DNA from: Pagrus major
Lineage: Eukaryota; Chordata; Actinopteri; Spariformes; Sparidae
Assembly: GCF_040436345.1 (NCBI RefSeq)
Contig: NC_133237.1
Span: forward strand, 27,385,861-27,449,860
Direction: 5' to 3'
Length of the DNA stretch: 64,000 nucleotides
The notes under the pieces were generated by a model that made no database searches, was not told where the DNA came from, and saw only the letters and a list, made by a program, of their open reading frames with translations. The translations under genes and the position numbers were made by a program. This document shows, one piece after another, positions 28,426-39,425 of this stretch (positions within the stretch are counted from its first letter, which is position 1; every line of letters starts with the position of its first letter).

Positions 28426-28711
28426 GCTCGCCTCCACCTGCCCCCCCACCCCCCACCCCTCCCCCACAGTCTGGTCTGCATCTGTAGATACGATGTACAT
28501 GTTACATTACAGACTAGAACATTTCAGTGCATGGACTTTGTGTACAGACGGCATTTGTATGGATCAACATGCACACTACCTATTTATATAAATGCATATA
28601 AATGTAAGATACCTGTAAATGTGGCAGGTATACTGAAGATTGTTCACTGTCCAACACTTTTGACTTGCATTGTACTTACCAGTGTACATAAAAGCACTAA
28701 CTTTGAGACTG
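26696..28711 (+). other. taok2: Probable taok2 3' UTR (extent uncertain)
   Basis: No other gene is visible after the stop at 26693-26695. Features: a caaa repeat at about 26729-26751, a (GT)n tract at 28379-28419, and a conserved-looking AU-rich stretch at 28480-28711 with atataaatgcatataaatgt and acataaaagc. No strong AATAAA lies at a convincing end here. Other candidate signals are farther down (aaaaataaag near 29632, gaaataaaag near 31813), so the transcript could be longer. Confidence 0.35.
28379..28419 (+). repeat. (GT)n microsatellite, about 20 units
   Basis: Uninterrupted GT tract followed by gcgcgc and then a C-rich stretch at 28440-28470, in the probable taok2 3' UTR. Confidence 0.97.
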
Positions 28712-31700
28712 TGTTAGAGTAATAATAATGATTATTTTGTCACGTGACTTCAAACCGATTTGTACTAGATTCAGACAAATAGATGCTATCATTATTATTA
28801 CCTCTACTGCAGCTGTAATATTTATGTTGTATGCTACTTTTTAATATGTAATTGCCAATTTTTGACCACTAGGTGGGTGAATAAGCGCAATGTTACTGTG
28901 ATAGAGCTATAAAAAGACAAAAATATTAGTGTTTTTTTAAGGAGGACAAAAAGGACTACCTTTCCCAGCATTCCTGTCGAGGTCTCAGGGAAGGAGTCTC
29001 CAGTTCTGGGCGGGGCTGCGATCCACTTTTTAATTTTTTATTTTTGAGCCAGTATTAAAGCGTGGAGCGTCCACGGTCGAGCGGAGCGATGTTTCCAGAT
29101 TCTTTCACTACGTTTTGGTGCCATGTTGTTTTTTTAAAAAAAAACTTTTTTTGGTTTTATGTTTCGAAACTCTTCGGTCGCTGCGCAAAAAAGGACGTCC
29201 CCCCAAAACACACTGTAACCTGTGAAATACGGAGGCTCAGAGTGGACAACGTCAGATAATCAAAGAGGAATGAAGAGTCGTGTGAAAACGTTGTTAGATA
29301 TGAAATATATGTCGCGATTAACTTAGAAAATACTGAATTTTCTTTTGTTCAAACAGTCGTTTTAATTTAAGAAATGTTTATTTCAGATTCTCCTTTTTAA
29401 ACATTTTTTGTCCAAACAGTTAAAAACGACAGACAGGCAGCAGATCGTCACATTTAAGAAGCTGAAACTGATTTTTGTCTTTGAAAAAAATACTGACATC
29501 ATAAATCGATTTTCAAAAAAGTTGCTGTTTAATTTTCTTCTCGATCTGAAATCCTTTAATCGACTACTTGTTGCAGCTCTGATATTTAAATGATCCAATA
29601 AATGGTGAAATAATTGACTCATTTTTGTAAAAAATAAAGAAAGAAATAGTTTTATTGGTTCAGACGTACAGAAGATGATTAGGGCCAATGTTGAACTACA
29701 TTTTTGGCCCTTGAGTCAAAATACAATAAAATGGTGAGTTTTAATAATTAGTTTCAGTTTTTAATGAATTTGAACTCAGTTTATTCACACGGCTCTTCGT
29801 CCTGACGTTGTTTGTTTGACGCTGAACACTTTGTGAACTCGACTCTTCGATTTAACGCCTCATCATTTTATTTTGCACAGTCCGAATGGGTAGAAAAATC
29901 CTCGGGAGGCTTCCTGCAGCAGGCGATCAAACCAATCAGCTGATCGCTCTGACTTCCTGTCACGTGACCCTCGTGACGTCGCCGCTGCAGGAGGCCGACG
30001 TCCGTGTGATCTGATGCTGTCCGTCATGTCTACCTCATTTGCACTGATAGTAAAAGAATGTTTGGTGGGTTAACAAAGATCTTTAGTTTCTTTCCCGTAT
30101 TTTTATTTTGTGCAAATGTTGCCGAGATGCTGAATGAGAGCCGGAGGGACGCAGACGAGCTCCTCCAGTGAGAAACATCAGAGCGGGAGCTGTGTTTAGT
30201 TTGATTTCCCTCCGCTGACTCGTCGTTACAGGACATGCTGGACTTTAATCTCAGACACTAAAGACGCTCGCTGTTGATCTGTGGATGGATGTTTGGTGGG
30301 AACCTGCTGGTGGACGAACTTTTCCCCATCCTCAAAAAAAAAAAAAAAAAAACTCAAGAAGATGTTCAAACCGTGAGATTTCATTTTGCCAACTTTGTTT
30401 TTTCTTTTTTTTTTTAAATGCATCTTTTTGTAAGGAGCTTCAGTTTTGAACCATTCCTGTGTTAATTCTGCCAATTAAAGCTGCACTGACGAAGATCCAG
30501 TCTCCACAGAGAGACGAGCAGACGTGGATCCATCCTGATTAATGTTGGAGTCACCAACATCACGTGTTCACGTGATCACAAGTTCATGTGTTCACATGTT
30601 CACATGTTTCAGGTCCCAGCAGCAGATAGACATGATCGTACTGCGATTAGTTCACTGACATCAGGATTTCTGTGTTTTCAAACAGGAACGTTTTGGGAGA
30701 TTTTCACGTTTGCTGTCGTCTCTGGAGTTTAGTTTAATTACTGATTCATCTGCAGCTTATTTTAATGATTCTTCATGAGCTGATAAAATGTCCCGAAAGT
30801 AAGAAAAAAAAGCCTTTTTGTAATTCTCTTAATCCGACAAACATTTTAACACAAATATTCAGTTTAGAGCCGAAACAGTCGACGATGGACAGAAACGGAG
30901 TTCATCAGATTACAGCTGCTGAAATGTGACAATTTGCTGTTTTTCTGTTTGATGATATTTTTATATTTTCAGACATCGTTTGAATGTGAGGAGCAAATTT
31001 CTGCCATAATTAATTAACAGACGGTTCATTTAAAGCTGATTTGATCACTAACTTGTAAAAACTTGCTGGTTTTGATATTATTTCACAGAAAAAAGATTAT
31101 TTTAAATTTTTTGGGACAGAAAAGACATTTGATGACAACTGGATTGGGATGAATGATGAACCACTGTAAATGAATTACTCAAATGGAAAAAAACAAAAAT
31201 AATTTTAGTTCCAGCTTCTAACGTGAGAAATTGATGTTTTTTATCTATAGAAAATATAAGACGTGATCCGACTTGTGATGAGCAAATCCTTAATTTCTGA
31301 CACACTTCAGAGTAATCAGTCGATTAATCTAAAAAATAATCTGCAAATTGATGAAAAATGAGCTGATGTAATCGATGAATCGGTCATTTTCAAAACAAAA
31401 ATACAAAAATCTTAGTTACAGCCATTAAATGTGATAAAATTCACAGTAAAACTGTATTTTTTGAAATTTTGTTTGTAAAATGTTTCTCCAGACTTGAGGG
31501 CAAACAAGCAAATTTCCCAGAATGCCGTTCTGTTAGTGTTCCTTGTTTTCTTCATGTGGGTCCATTTTGTTTCCTGGTGCAGTTTTAACAGCTTCCCTCC
31601 CTCTGAAAGACTCAAACACCCGACGGTCCTGCTGTGTGTGGCCGGCAGGTTCAGAAACTGAGAGCTGTGAGGATGAGGATGATGAGGATGTTTGTGTGGC

Positions 31701-31900
31701 GAGCAGGATGGATGTTGGATTAACACGAGTTTTAAATGTTCAGGTTCAATGCAAAATGTTCGGAGGAGCCGAGAGACGAGTTGTACAGAAACGTAACAAA
31801 ATACTTTTGGAGAAATAAAAGAACAAAAAGAGACGCGTGGTTTGTTTTTATTGGGTCTGATGGTGGAGAGTAACTAAGTATATTTACTCAAGTACTGTAA
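28712..31900. other. Non-coding region between taok2 and the minisatellite element
   Basis: No coding sequence recognised. Contents: a ZNF143-like motif (ggactacctttcccagcatt, about 28953-28972) next to a GGGCGGGGC box near 29008, 'gttgcagctct' family sequence at 29395-29585 and about 30840-31350, a 17-nt A-tract near 30335-30351, and a cluster of catgtgttcac-type direct repeats at 30560-30610. It may be extended taok2 3' UTR or intergenic DNA. Confidence 0.35.
29395..29585 (+). repeat. Copy of the dispersed 'gttgcagctct' repeat family
   Basis: Holds tttgtccaaacag, cacatttaagaagctgaaac, ataaatcgattttcaaaaa and ends in gactacttgttgcagctctg, collinear with the copies at 10.84 and 23.26 kb. Confidence 0.5.
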
Positions 31901-32795
31901 TTAAAGGAACAGTTCGCCCCCATGCTGATGGAAGTTTTGTAGTCAACAAAACATTTCTGGACGACAACATGACTCCATAAGTCCATTTAGAAATGCTCAA
32001 CAAAGACGCTCCTTACATGTGCAGAACCTGCCTTAGAAACATCATGTTTTTAAGTTTTCTCAGTATCACAGTAATCCAGTGACAGTTGTCTGTACGTCCA
32101 CAGGTTCACTGCAAACAGGAAGTGCCAACAGCTGATTCTGCAAAGTTTAAATGGAGTTTTTTTTTTTAGTTTTTTACATTTTAAATCATCTCCAGCTGCT
32201 TCAGCAGAACGCTGCAACTCTGTTTTACTGTGAAGCTCCAGAAATGTTCTGTGGACTACGAGACTTCACCTGACTTTATATCATCAGGAGGAGATGATGA
32301 CTGAGCCTGACTTTATATCATCAGGAGGAGATGATGGCTGAGCCTGACTTTATATCATCAGGAGGAGATGATGGCTGAGCCTGACTTTATGTCATCAGGA
32401 GGAGATGATGGCTGAGCCTGACTTTATATCATCAGGAGGAGATGATGGCTGAGCCTGACTTTATATCATCAGGAGGAGATGATGACTGAGCCTGACTTTA
32501 TATCATCAGGAGGAGATGATGACTGAGCCTGACTTTATATCATCAGGAGGAGATGATGGCTGAGCCTGACTTTATATCATCAGGAGGAGATGATGGCTGA
32601 GCCTGACTTTATATCATCAGGAGGAGATGATGGCTGAGCCTGACTTTATATCATCAGGAGGAGATGATGGCTGAGCCTGACTTTATATCATCAGGAGGAG
32701 ATGATGGCTGAGCCTGACTTTATATCATCAGGAGGAGATGATGACTGAGCCTGACTTTATATCATCAGGAGATGATGGCTGAGCCTGACTTTATA
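31901..32795. mobile_element. TTAA-type element carrying an internal minisatellite, inserted in an older repeat
   Basis: TTAA at 31901-31904 is followed by aggaacagttcgcccc. The interior shares agaacgctgcaactctgttt and ctgtggactacgagacttca with the element at 7076-7616. The expected right end is replaced by the 37-bp array. Flanks read actcaagtactgta on the left and catttgtactttttactta on the right, two parts of the 'tactcaagta' repeat, consistent with a nested insertion. Confidence 0.6.
32269..32795 (+). repeat. Minisatellite array 1, 37-bp unit, about 14 copies
   Basis: Units begin cctgactttatatcatcagg and end gatgatggctgag or gatgatgactgag. Thirteen 37-bp units start at 32269, 32306 and so on to 32713. 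One 34-bp unit starts at 32750 and a partial copy at 32784. Copies are nearly identical, differing mostly at a G/A site and one tatgtcatc variant. The repeats are contiguous without spacers. The unit appears to come from the element's own 3' part, which normally follows gacttcacctgact. Confidence 0.95.
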
Positions 32796-34000
32796 CATTT
32801 GTACTTTTTACTTAACTACATTTATTTAATTTAATTTTTTTGTTTCTGACACGAAACTTTGATAGAAAGTTGAGTCGCACACTTTTTTATTTTAGTGAAA
32901 AACTTTATTTCATTGAAGCGAAAGAATCAACTGGAGTTCAACATGTGAAACAACAACAACAACAACACAACCTCGACACAAACAACCGACTGACACCTCA
33001 GTGACACACACAGCTGCAGCGATCATCAGCAAACATCCTGATCAGTTATTAATCATCAAAACTCTGACGGCAGCGTCTGAAACGTTCACACTGACAGTTT
33101 GTCAATGCAGCTTTAATTTTTAGTTTTGGTTCAACGATTTCATTTTCAACATCGGCATCTTTAATCTTCCACACAACAGATCAATAATCCATCACCTTCA
33201 ACAATCCTGGATCATCTCTGCATTTTCTTTATATTGCAGCCAAACACTCAGAACAAGAACATTTTCAGGACCCAGTGTGAAGACTGAAGGAACCGATCGA
33301 CATCTTAATCATTACGTCTTAAAATCAATATATTCGATCAATTTAAAGGACAATTTCACAGCTGAATGTATCAACGCTTCACCGTCACTTTTCCTTTTCT
33401 TAATTTTAAAAGACACATTTTTAACCGCCGACAGAGTGAAGCATGAATTTAGACAATTAAAGATGAAAAGTAAAAATGGTACTGAAGATGTGAGAAGTAG
33501 AGCAGCAACGATTGATCGATCGGTCGGTTGGTTGATCGGTCGGTCGATTGATCGATCGGTTGGTTGTCAGCTACTGAAACAAAAAGTCATATTCTCTGAT
33601 GTCAGTTTGTTAAATGTGAATATTTTCTGGTTTCTTTTCTGAAAACGAAACACTGATCGACATTTTATAGATCGAACAGCTGATCGATCGATCCAGAAGG
33701 TAATCATTAGCTGGTCTTTTTTACACCTGTGATCATATTTTTAAGATTCTTGAGCGTTTTAATTCAATATTTGACTTTTTATTCAACATGTGTGCATTAA
33801 AATTGGTAAATGAATTTAGAAATGTTACATCACAGCTTCATGTTGTGTGTAAATACAGCAGGCCCGCCCAACGTTGGGCCCGCGGACCAGAGTCGGGCCG
33901 TCACAGGTTTGAGTCCAGAAAAACATAAAAATAAAGAATATGAATCGCTGTTTCTTCTGATTTATTTTCACGAGGTAAAACCGCTCTTTAAATACGTGAG
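32796..34000. other. Non-coding region downstream of dcp2
   Basis: Begins with a 'tactcaagta' repeat remnant. Includes a short (acaa)n run near 32947-32967 and an imperfect gatcggtcggtt-type simple repeat at about 33508-33570. A GGGCCCGCGGACC stretch near 33877 looks like a repeat remnant. No gene recognised. Confidence 0.4.
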
Positions 34001-34007
34001 ATCCCGA

Positions 34008-34013
34008 TTTATT
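34008..34013 (-). promoter_or_regulatory. dcp2: Candidate poly(A) signal for dcp2
   Basis: The minus strand reads AATAAA here, about 595 nt past the dcp2 stop. A second AATAAA lies at 33966-33961. Which is used, if either, cannot be told. No long genomic A-tract marking a retroposition junction is evident next to them. Confidence 0.35.
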
Positions 34014-34607
34014 AATTGTTTTTCCTAATCCTGAACAGGAAGTCAGTCAATTAAGGTAAGTACGGAAGCCCGGAGGGACAAAAAGGAAATTTAGATTACC
34101 CTGAGAAAACATCAGCTTTTGGAATGGATCCCTAGAATTAGTTTTTTGTCCTCTCGGGGCCTCCGTACTGTGCTCCGTGCAGCCATGTTGCATCTTATCA
34201 AAACATTTTAAGAGGTGCTTTGTTTTGGTCCAACGATAAGCTCCGGTTTTGGTCGTCTGAGGGGAAAAGTTTGGGCCGACGACCGATCGATCAATCGGGA
34301 AAATGATCAACAACGAACAGTGAAGCTTTCGTGATGCGTTCAATGATCATTGTAAATGTGCGTTCATAATAAACAAGGCAAGAAAAAAGGCAAAATTAAA
34401 GAATTAAAAGATTCAGGATGAGTTGGAACGATCGTGTTTGTATCACGTTTCTCATTTTCACTGAAAAATCTGTTAAAATCGTGACGAAGTGACTTTTTCT
34501 AACATCTGGAAACAAACTGACAAACAAACTGAAGCTTCTGATGTGGATGATGTCTGGATGATGTCTGGATGAGTCGTGCAGCTCCGGTCCGGACGGTATC
34601 AGGAGGC

Positions 34608-35699
34608 TCAGAAGTCGAAACACTTCATGATGGCGTCTCTGTCGAACTTGAAGTTGAGGAAAGTCTTGGAGGAGAAGTTCTGCAGGTCTCGGTCGAAGCT
34701 GTCCTGCAGCCGGCGCGGTTGGATCCTCTTGTCGTCCTTCTTCAGCTGCTGGCTGCCGGAGCCGTTGTTGTTCTTGACGTGAGGAGAGTCCTGACTTCTC
34801 CTCTCGTTCCCTCTCAGCTCGTACTGACCCACGGTCCGGCCCGGCTTCTGTTTGCTCCAGGCCTCTCCCGGGATCACCTCGGTCCCGGCGAGTCTGCGCG
34901 ACTTGGACCGGCTGTCTGCGGGTTTTCCCGGAGTGTTCGCGAAGTCCTCGTCGCTGTCCGTGGACTCTCCTCTCAGCCGGCTGATCCACTCCCTCAGAGG
35001 CCTGATGAACGGGATCGCCATGAAGAACCGGTTCGGGGCCAGACCCAGCTTGGACTTGGGGGTCATGTCGTTCCGGTGACACGGCAGCTTCTCGATAGGA
35101 AACCACTCGATGTTCCGGATCTCCTTCCGGGTTTTGGGGTTGAACTTGGTGTCCTTGGACACTCCCGGGATGATGTAGAGCCGGACCAGCTGGTCGGTGA
35201 TCTTCTGCTCGATGTACCGGTCTTTACTGATGCGGTTCTTGATATCGAAGCCGGTCTCCTCCATCACCTCCCGCACCGCGCAGTCGTGCGGAGCCTCGTC
35301 CTCGTTCACCTTCCCCTTCGGGAACCCCCAGCCGGACTTGGCCAGGTAGCCCTGAACCAGCAGCGCGTTCTCCAGAGACTCGTCCAGGATGATGGCTCCG
35401 TACGTGGGCACCCCCATCTTGTACTCCTTCCACTGCTCCAGCACCTTCTGCACGTCCTCCCCGTGCGGCAGCAGGAAGGGGCAGTGCTGGAAGACCGCCT
35501 TAGCGAAGTCCCGGATCCCGCAGTGCGGCGCTCCCGGGGTGTTCTGCATGCAGAAGTCCAGGTAGAACCAGTGGGCCAGCTCGATCTGGAAGCACACCCG
35601 GATCGCGTTGTCCCGCTCCTCGCTGGGGATGTGCAGGATGAAGCGGCTGCAGAGGTCGTCCAGGACCCCGGTGGGGATCTCCGGTCTCTTTGTGTCCAT
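34608..35699 (-). CDS. dcp2: mRNA-decapping enzyme 2, intact intronless copy, 363 aa
   Basis: DCP2 hydrolyses the m7GpppN cap of mRNAs committed to 5'-3' decay, working with DCP1 and EDC proteins in the cytoplasm and P-bodies. The N-terminal regulatory domain covers about 10-95. The Nudix fold covers about 96-240 with an intact box, G129-x5-E-x7-REVMEETGF, and catalytic Glu147/Glu148 at the human numbering. The C-terminal motif ([17 protein letters not shown]) is also kept. The whole protein lies in one uninterrupted frame, whereas the usual vertebrate gene has many introns, so this looks like a retrogene with purifying selection on its frame. It is about 57 residues shorter than human DCP2 (420 aa), mainly in the disordered tail. 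Start chosen at 35699 (MDTKRPEIP), matching orthologues; an in-frame ATG at 35714 would add MFSSN. The long frame on the other strand is a shadow. Confidence 0.9.
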   Translation of the reverse strand: MDTKRPEIPTGVLDDLCSRFILHIPSEERDNAIRVCFQIELAHWFYLDFCMQNTPGAPHCGIRDFAKAVFQHCPFLLPHGEDVQKVLEQWKEYKMGVPTYGAIILDESLENALLVQGYLAKSGWGFPKGKVNEDEAPHDCAVREVMEETGFDIKNRISKDRYIEQKITDQLVRLYIIPGVSKDTKFNPKTRKEIRNIEWFPIEKLPCHRNDMTPKSKLGLAPNRFFMAIPFIRPLREWISRLRGESTDSDEDFANTPGKPADSRSKSRRLAGTEVIPGEAWSKQKPGRTVGQYELRGNERRSQDSPHVKNNNGSGSQQLKKDDKRIQPRRLQDSFDRDLQNFSSKTFLNFKFDRDAIMKCFDF

Positions 35700-35714
35700 G
35701 TTGGAGGAAAACAT

Positions 35715-35990
35715 CCCGACTTCCGTTCAGAACATCCGCAGGCGGGTCAACAAGGCCCCGCAGAGGAGAGCTGCTCCCGCGCGTGAGACTCAGCGGCTCC
35801 GCGACTTCAGTTCTGATCCAGAAACTTTCTCCTGCGACCAAAACAAACCGACAGGTCCGCTCTGCTTCCGGTAAACCCCGCTGCATGCTGGGAGGGCGCT
35901 CACATGACGTCACGACCCAACCGGGGCTGCGGCTGCGCTGTGGACGCTGGCGTCATCAAGCTGGACAGAAACAGGAAACACAAACCGGAA
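35715..35990 (-). promoter_or_regulatory. dcp2: Probable dcp2 promoter (GC-rich, with CRE)
   Basis: Contains a perfect CREB/ATF palindrome TGACGTCA at 35905-35912, an ETS-like cttccggt near 35865-35873 and gctgcatgctgggagg near 35879-35894, which resembles half of a ZNF143 site. An ordinary retrocopy would not bring such a promoter, so the copy either acquired one or sits at an existing CpG promoter. Its function is inferred. Confidence 0.45.
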
Positions 35991-36039
35991 TGTATATTTG
36001 GTCTTAAAATAAAAGCACAACTTGAAAATGTTGATGTTT

Positions 36040-36750
36040 TTTTCCCGTTTTTATTTTATTTTATTTTTCAATTTTATTTCACATTTTATCTTGTTTTTTT
36101 ATCTTGTTTCATTTTTTATTAAAAAATGTTTTATCTTATTTTATTTCATTATTTTGTTTTATTTTATTAGACTTATTCTATATGTCTTATTAGACATGTG
36201 AACAGGATTTATTTATTTTTTTTACAAACACAAGAAATTTAAAAAAATATATTTACAAAAACATCAAGTTAAATAAAGACATTAAATAAAATACTTCCAT
36301 TAACAGTTTTAAAAGCCTTTTTCTTGTGCAATATTTAACTGACAGTAAGTACAGTTCACACTTTTTATGAAAAACTGAGAATAGAGGAGTTTTTTGTTAA
36401 ATAATGACAATCATAAGAAGAAGAAGAAGAAGAAAAGAAGAAGAAGAATTAGGTTGATGATGTAAGCTTGTTTCTTCTTCTTCTTATTGTATTTTTTTTT
36501 TAAACAAACAAAACATATTTATATGGTAAAGTAAAATCATCTATAAATGTAACATGTAACTCGGTCACAGAAAAATAAACAGTGTTTGAAGTATTCAGTA
36601 AAGGTACTAATACCACACTGTAACAATACTCTGTTACTCTGCAAAGTCCCGAATTAAAAAATGTAACTTAATTAAAAGTATATCAGTACAATTAGAAAAA
36701 AATGTGCCCACGTATTAAAAGTAGACATACTCACTGCGGCAAAAGACGAT
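36040..36750. repeat. AT-rich low-complexity DNA and 'tactcaagta' family remnant between dcp2 and cdipt
   Basis: 36040-36180 is built of ttttattttattt runs. 36417-36448 is mostly (aag)n, with a short (ttc)n run at 36473-36484. 36565-36730 has aaggtactaataccacactg and ttaattaaaagtatatcag, phrases of the dispersed family. No gene seen. Confidence 0.5.
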
Positions 36751-37049
36751 TCAGCAGAAATAAGATGAAGACACTGTGCCACGTTTTAATGAATCTCATC
36801 GATAATATTTGATATCAGATTCTGTCACACTAACTCGAGCAGGATGACGCTTTTATTCTGAAATCCACCGGAAGTCGCGCTGTTGTTGTGGTCTGAAAAC
36901 AGACGCTTGACTGTTAGCTGCTGGGAGGAAGTCGCCTCTGAAACAAACCTTCAGTCTGCCGCAGTTTGTCCGACAGGACGAGCCGAACACACGGAACCGA
37001 AACAAGAAGACGACGAGTTTCCACCACAGAACCTCCCCGAACATCCAAC

Positions 37050-39425
37050 ATGGCGCAGGACAACATTTTCCTCTTCGTTCCTAATTTAATCGGTGAGTTT
37101 TTACCGCCGCTGCTAACAGGGAGCTAGCTTAGCTTTAGCCTTCGTTCAGTGGATGCTGCTGAGAGAGTGTCACACCAAAGTCCATTCAAAAAAGTGACAA
37201 ATATAGCGATTAGACCAAACACATTTAACTTCTGTCTATCTACATATATGTTTTAAATCTGGTTCTTTTCCCTCTGATTTATGTTTCCATCGGTGTGAAA
37301 TATTGAGAACTTACAGCAGGTCAGGCTTCTGAAATCCTTCAAATACAATAAAATAACAGACAATTAATCTTTGGCAGCTCATCACCAAAAACTATGATAA
37401 GTGACAGAAGGAGACTTTAATTTCTGGGGGTCACAAATCAAAAGGTTTGGGAAAAACTGCTCTAATTAATCCCACAATTCTTCACCTGCTAACTGTTTCA
37501 GCTAACCATGAAAGTAAAGAATCAAAATCACACAATTAATCTACTTTGTTGTTTGTTGTCAAATCCAGTCCTGACTGTAATGTCATAAAAACGCACACGA
37601 CAGGATGCACGATGACATGTGAAGAGACAACAAAACCAAAGTGCAATAAAAAATATAAAGTCAAAAATAGATATATTTATCCCAACATCAGAGGGTTTGA
37701 ACAGAAAGTTCAATGTGAAAATGAAACTGTGTTCACTTACATCTTTATTACAGACAGCAGAGAGCTGACAGGAAGTGCAGCCTTAAACTGTCATGGCGGC
37801 TTAAAACTTCATCTCTATTCTCTCACTTCCTGTCTGTTTATTGAGGCCAGAGTCATCCTATACTACACACATCACCCAGGTGTGACTTGTCGTCTGTACC
37901 TGCAGGTTACGCCCGTGTTGTTCTGGCCTTCATCGCCTTCTACCTGATGCCCTGCTGCCCGTGGCCCGCCATCTTCTGCTACCTGCTCAGCGCTCTGCTC
38001 GACGCTTTCGACGGCCACGCTGCCCGGGCGCTTAACCAGTGTACGTATCTGGAGAGGCTTATCTAGTATATATTTGTATACATGTTAATATTCTGCTTCA
38101 TTTTCTCATGAAACCCAGCCTACAGTGTTGTGTATCTGTACAAGGAGAAAACTGTTAACTAAAGAAACATCTGGAAATATTCCAGCGGTTTGTAATAGTT
38201 TATGAATTAAGTCGAGTTTCTCACAGATAAAATTAATCTGACTTTCTGCATTTTTTTCTTTCAGCCACCAAGTTTGGCGCGATGATGGACATGCTGACAG
38301 ACCGCTGTGCCACCATGTGTCTGCTGGTCAACCTGTCCCTGCTCTACCCCTCCTACACCTTCCTGTTCCAGGTCAGCATGTGTCTGGACATCGCCAGCCA
38401 CTGGCTGCACCTGCACAGGTACATCATGTTCCCGCACTTCTCCAGATTTTCTGCCCTGTGATTGGATGATATTTATTTGAATAATCTAGGTTTAACTTTA
38501 ATGTTTCTCTAGAGTCTGTAACCACAACATCACCAGACTCCCTTTACAAATGTGGTGATTTTAAGAGTTGTTTCATGAGGAGAAACTCAACAAACTTTGT
38601 GAATCGGCTACGACAAATTCTGAATCATTGTCTCCTTCTTGTAAATTCAGTAAATGTTCTACATGAACTTTTTTCTGTCTTTGTGTAAAAACATGGAGTC
38701 TGTTTGTCCCAGTGAGGTTTGTCTGAATATAGAGCAGGAAGTGAGATCTGATCACAGGTGGTCGCTCAGGATGGATGTTAATACCAGGTCTGATGAGGGC
38801 CTTATATGTACACGTGTTGGCTCCGCGGACCAGAACCCGCTAGAATCATGAGAACCAGCTCTCATCATGTTTTTTCTTTCTCAGCTCAACAATTCAGGGA
38901 TCAGCCAGTCACAAGACTATCGACCTCTCCGGCAACCCCATCCTCCGTATCTACTACACATCCAAGGTGAAGAACACACACACACAAACACACACAAACA
39001 CACACACACACACACACTCATACATTGAGCCTCTGTTAATGAAAGCGTCAGTAGAGAAGCTGGCTGAATGTTTGTTCTCCTGCAGCCGGTGCTGTTTGTG
39101 ATGTGCGCTGGGAACGAGCTCTTCTTCTGTCTGCTCTACCTCTTCTATCACATCGAGGAGCCTGCAGGTGAGATGTTCCTCCTCTTCACGTGATGTCCAA
39201 ACGTCTCCGAGGCTTTAAAGTAAACCCGTCCACTGTGAGCAGCTGGTAGTAATGAGTTGTGGTTGTGTTGTGTGTGTTGCAGCGTGGCTCTACTGGCTGC
39301 AGGGTCTCTGCGGGATCATCTGCCTGCTCAAGTCCGGCATCAGCCTCCTGCACCTCATCACCGCCTCCCAGAACATGGCCGCCCTCGACGCCGCCGAGCG
39401 AGAGAAGAACACGAAGGCGCAGTGA
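37050..39425 (+). CDS. cdipt: CDP-diacylglycerol--inositol 3-phosphatidyltransferase (phosphatidylinositol synthase), 6 exons, 212 aa
   Basis: Catalyses CDP-diacylglycerol + myo-inositol to phosphatidylinositol + CMP in the ER membrane, the entry step for all phosphoinositides. Exons: 37050-37092, 37906-38040, 38265-38418, 38885-38966, 39086-39167, 39283-39425, all GT/AG and in phase, summing to 639 nt. The protein begins MAQDNIFLFVPNLIGYARVV, as in orthologues, and is one residue shorter than human (213). The CDP-alcohol phosphotransferase motif DG-x2-AR-x8-G-x3-D-x3-D is complete (DGHAAR, then FGAMMDMLTD), spanning the exon 2/3 junction. Hydrophobic segments flank it as expected for a multi-pass enzyme. 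The C-terminus is lysine-containing (EREKNTKAQ), consistent with ER retrieval. The start sits in aacATGGCG, a YY1-like context common in compact housekeeping promoters. The gene is head-to-head with dcp2, about 1.35 kb apart. Confidence 0.96.
38514..38660 (+). repeat. Interspersed repeat copy in cdipt intron 3 (partner at 47480-47622)
   Basis: The first about 74 bp (including caccagactccctttacaaa and gagttgtttcatgaggag) are about 95% identical to the reverse complement of maz intron 5 sequence; the following part matches more loosely. Confidence 0.7.
38972..39016 (+). repeat. (CA)n microsatellite, interrupted, in cdipt intron 4
   Basis: CA units broken by two caaa interruptions, starting a few bases after the donor at 38967 in a 119-nt intron. 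Confidence 0.9.

Noticed and set aside
32269-32795. Possible CRISPR-like repeat array
   Set aside because: The repeats are contiguous without unique spacers, in an animal genome and inside a transposable element; it is a minisatellite.
34569-35786. 405-codon open frame on the + strand
   Set aside because: It is the antisense shadow of dcp2. Its composition follows the complementary strand and it has no recognisable domain, while the minus strand carries a complete conserved DCP2.
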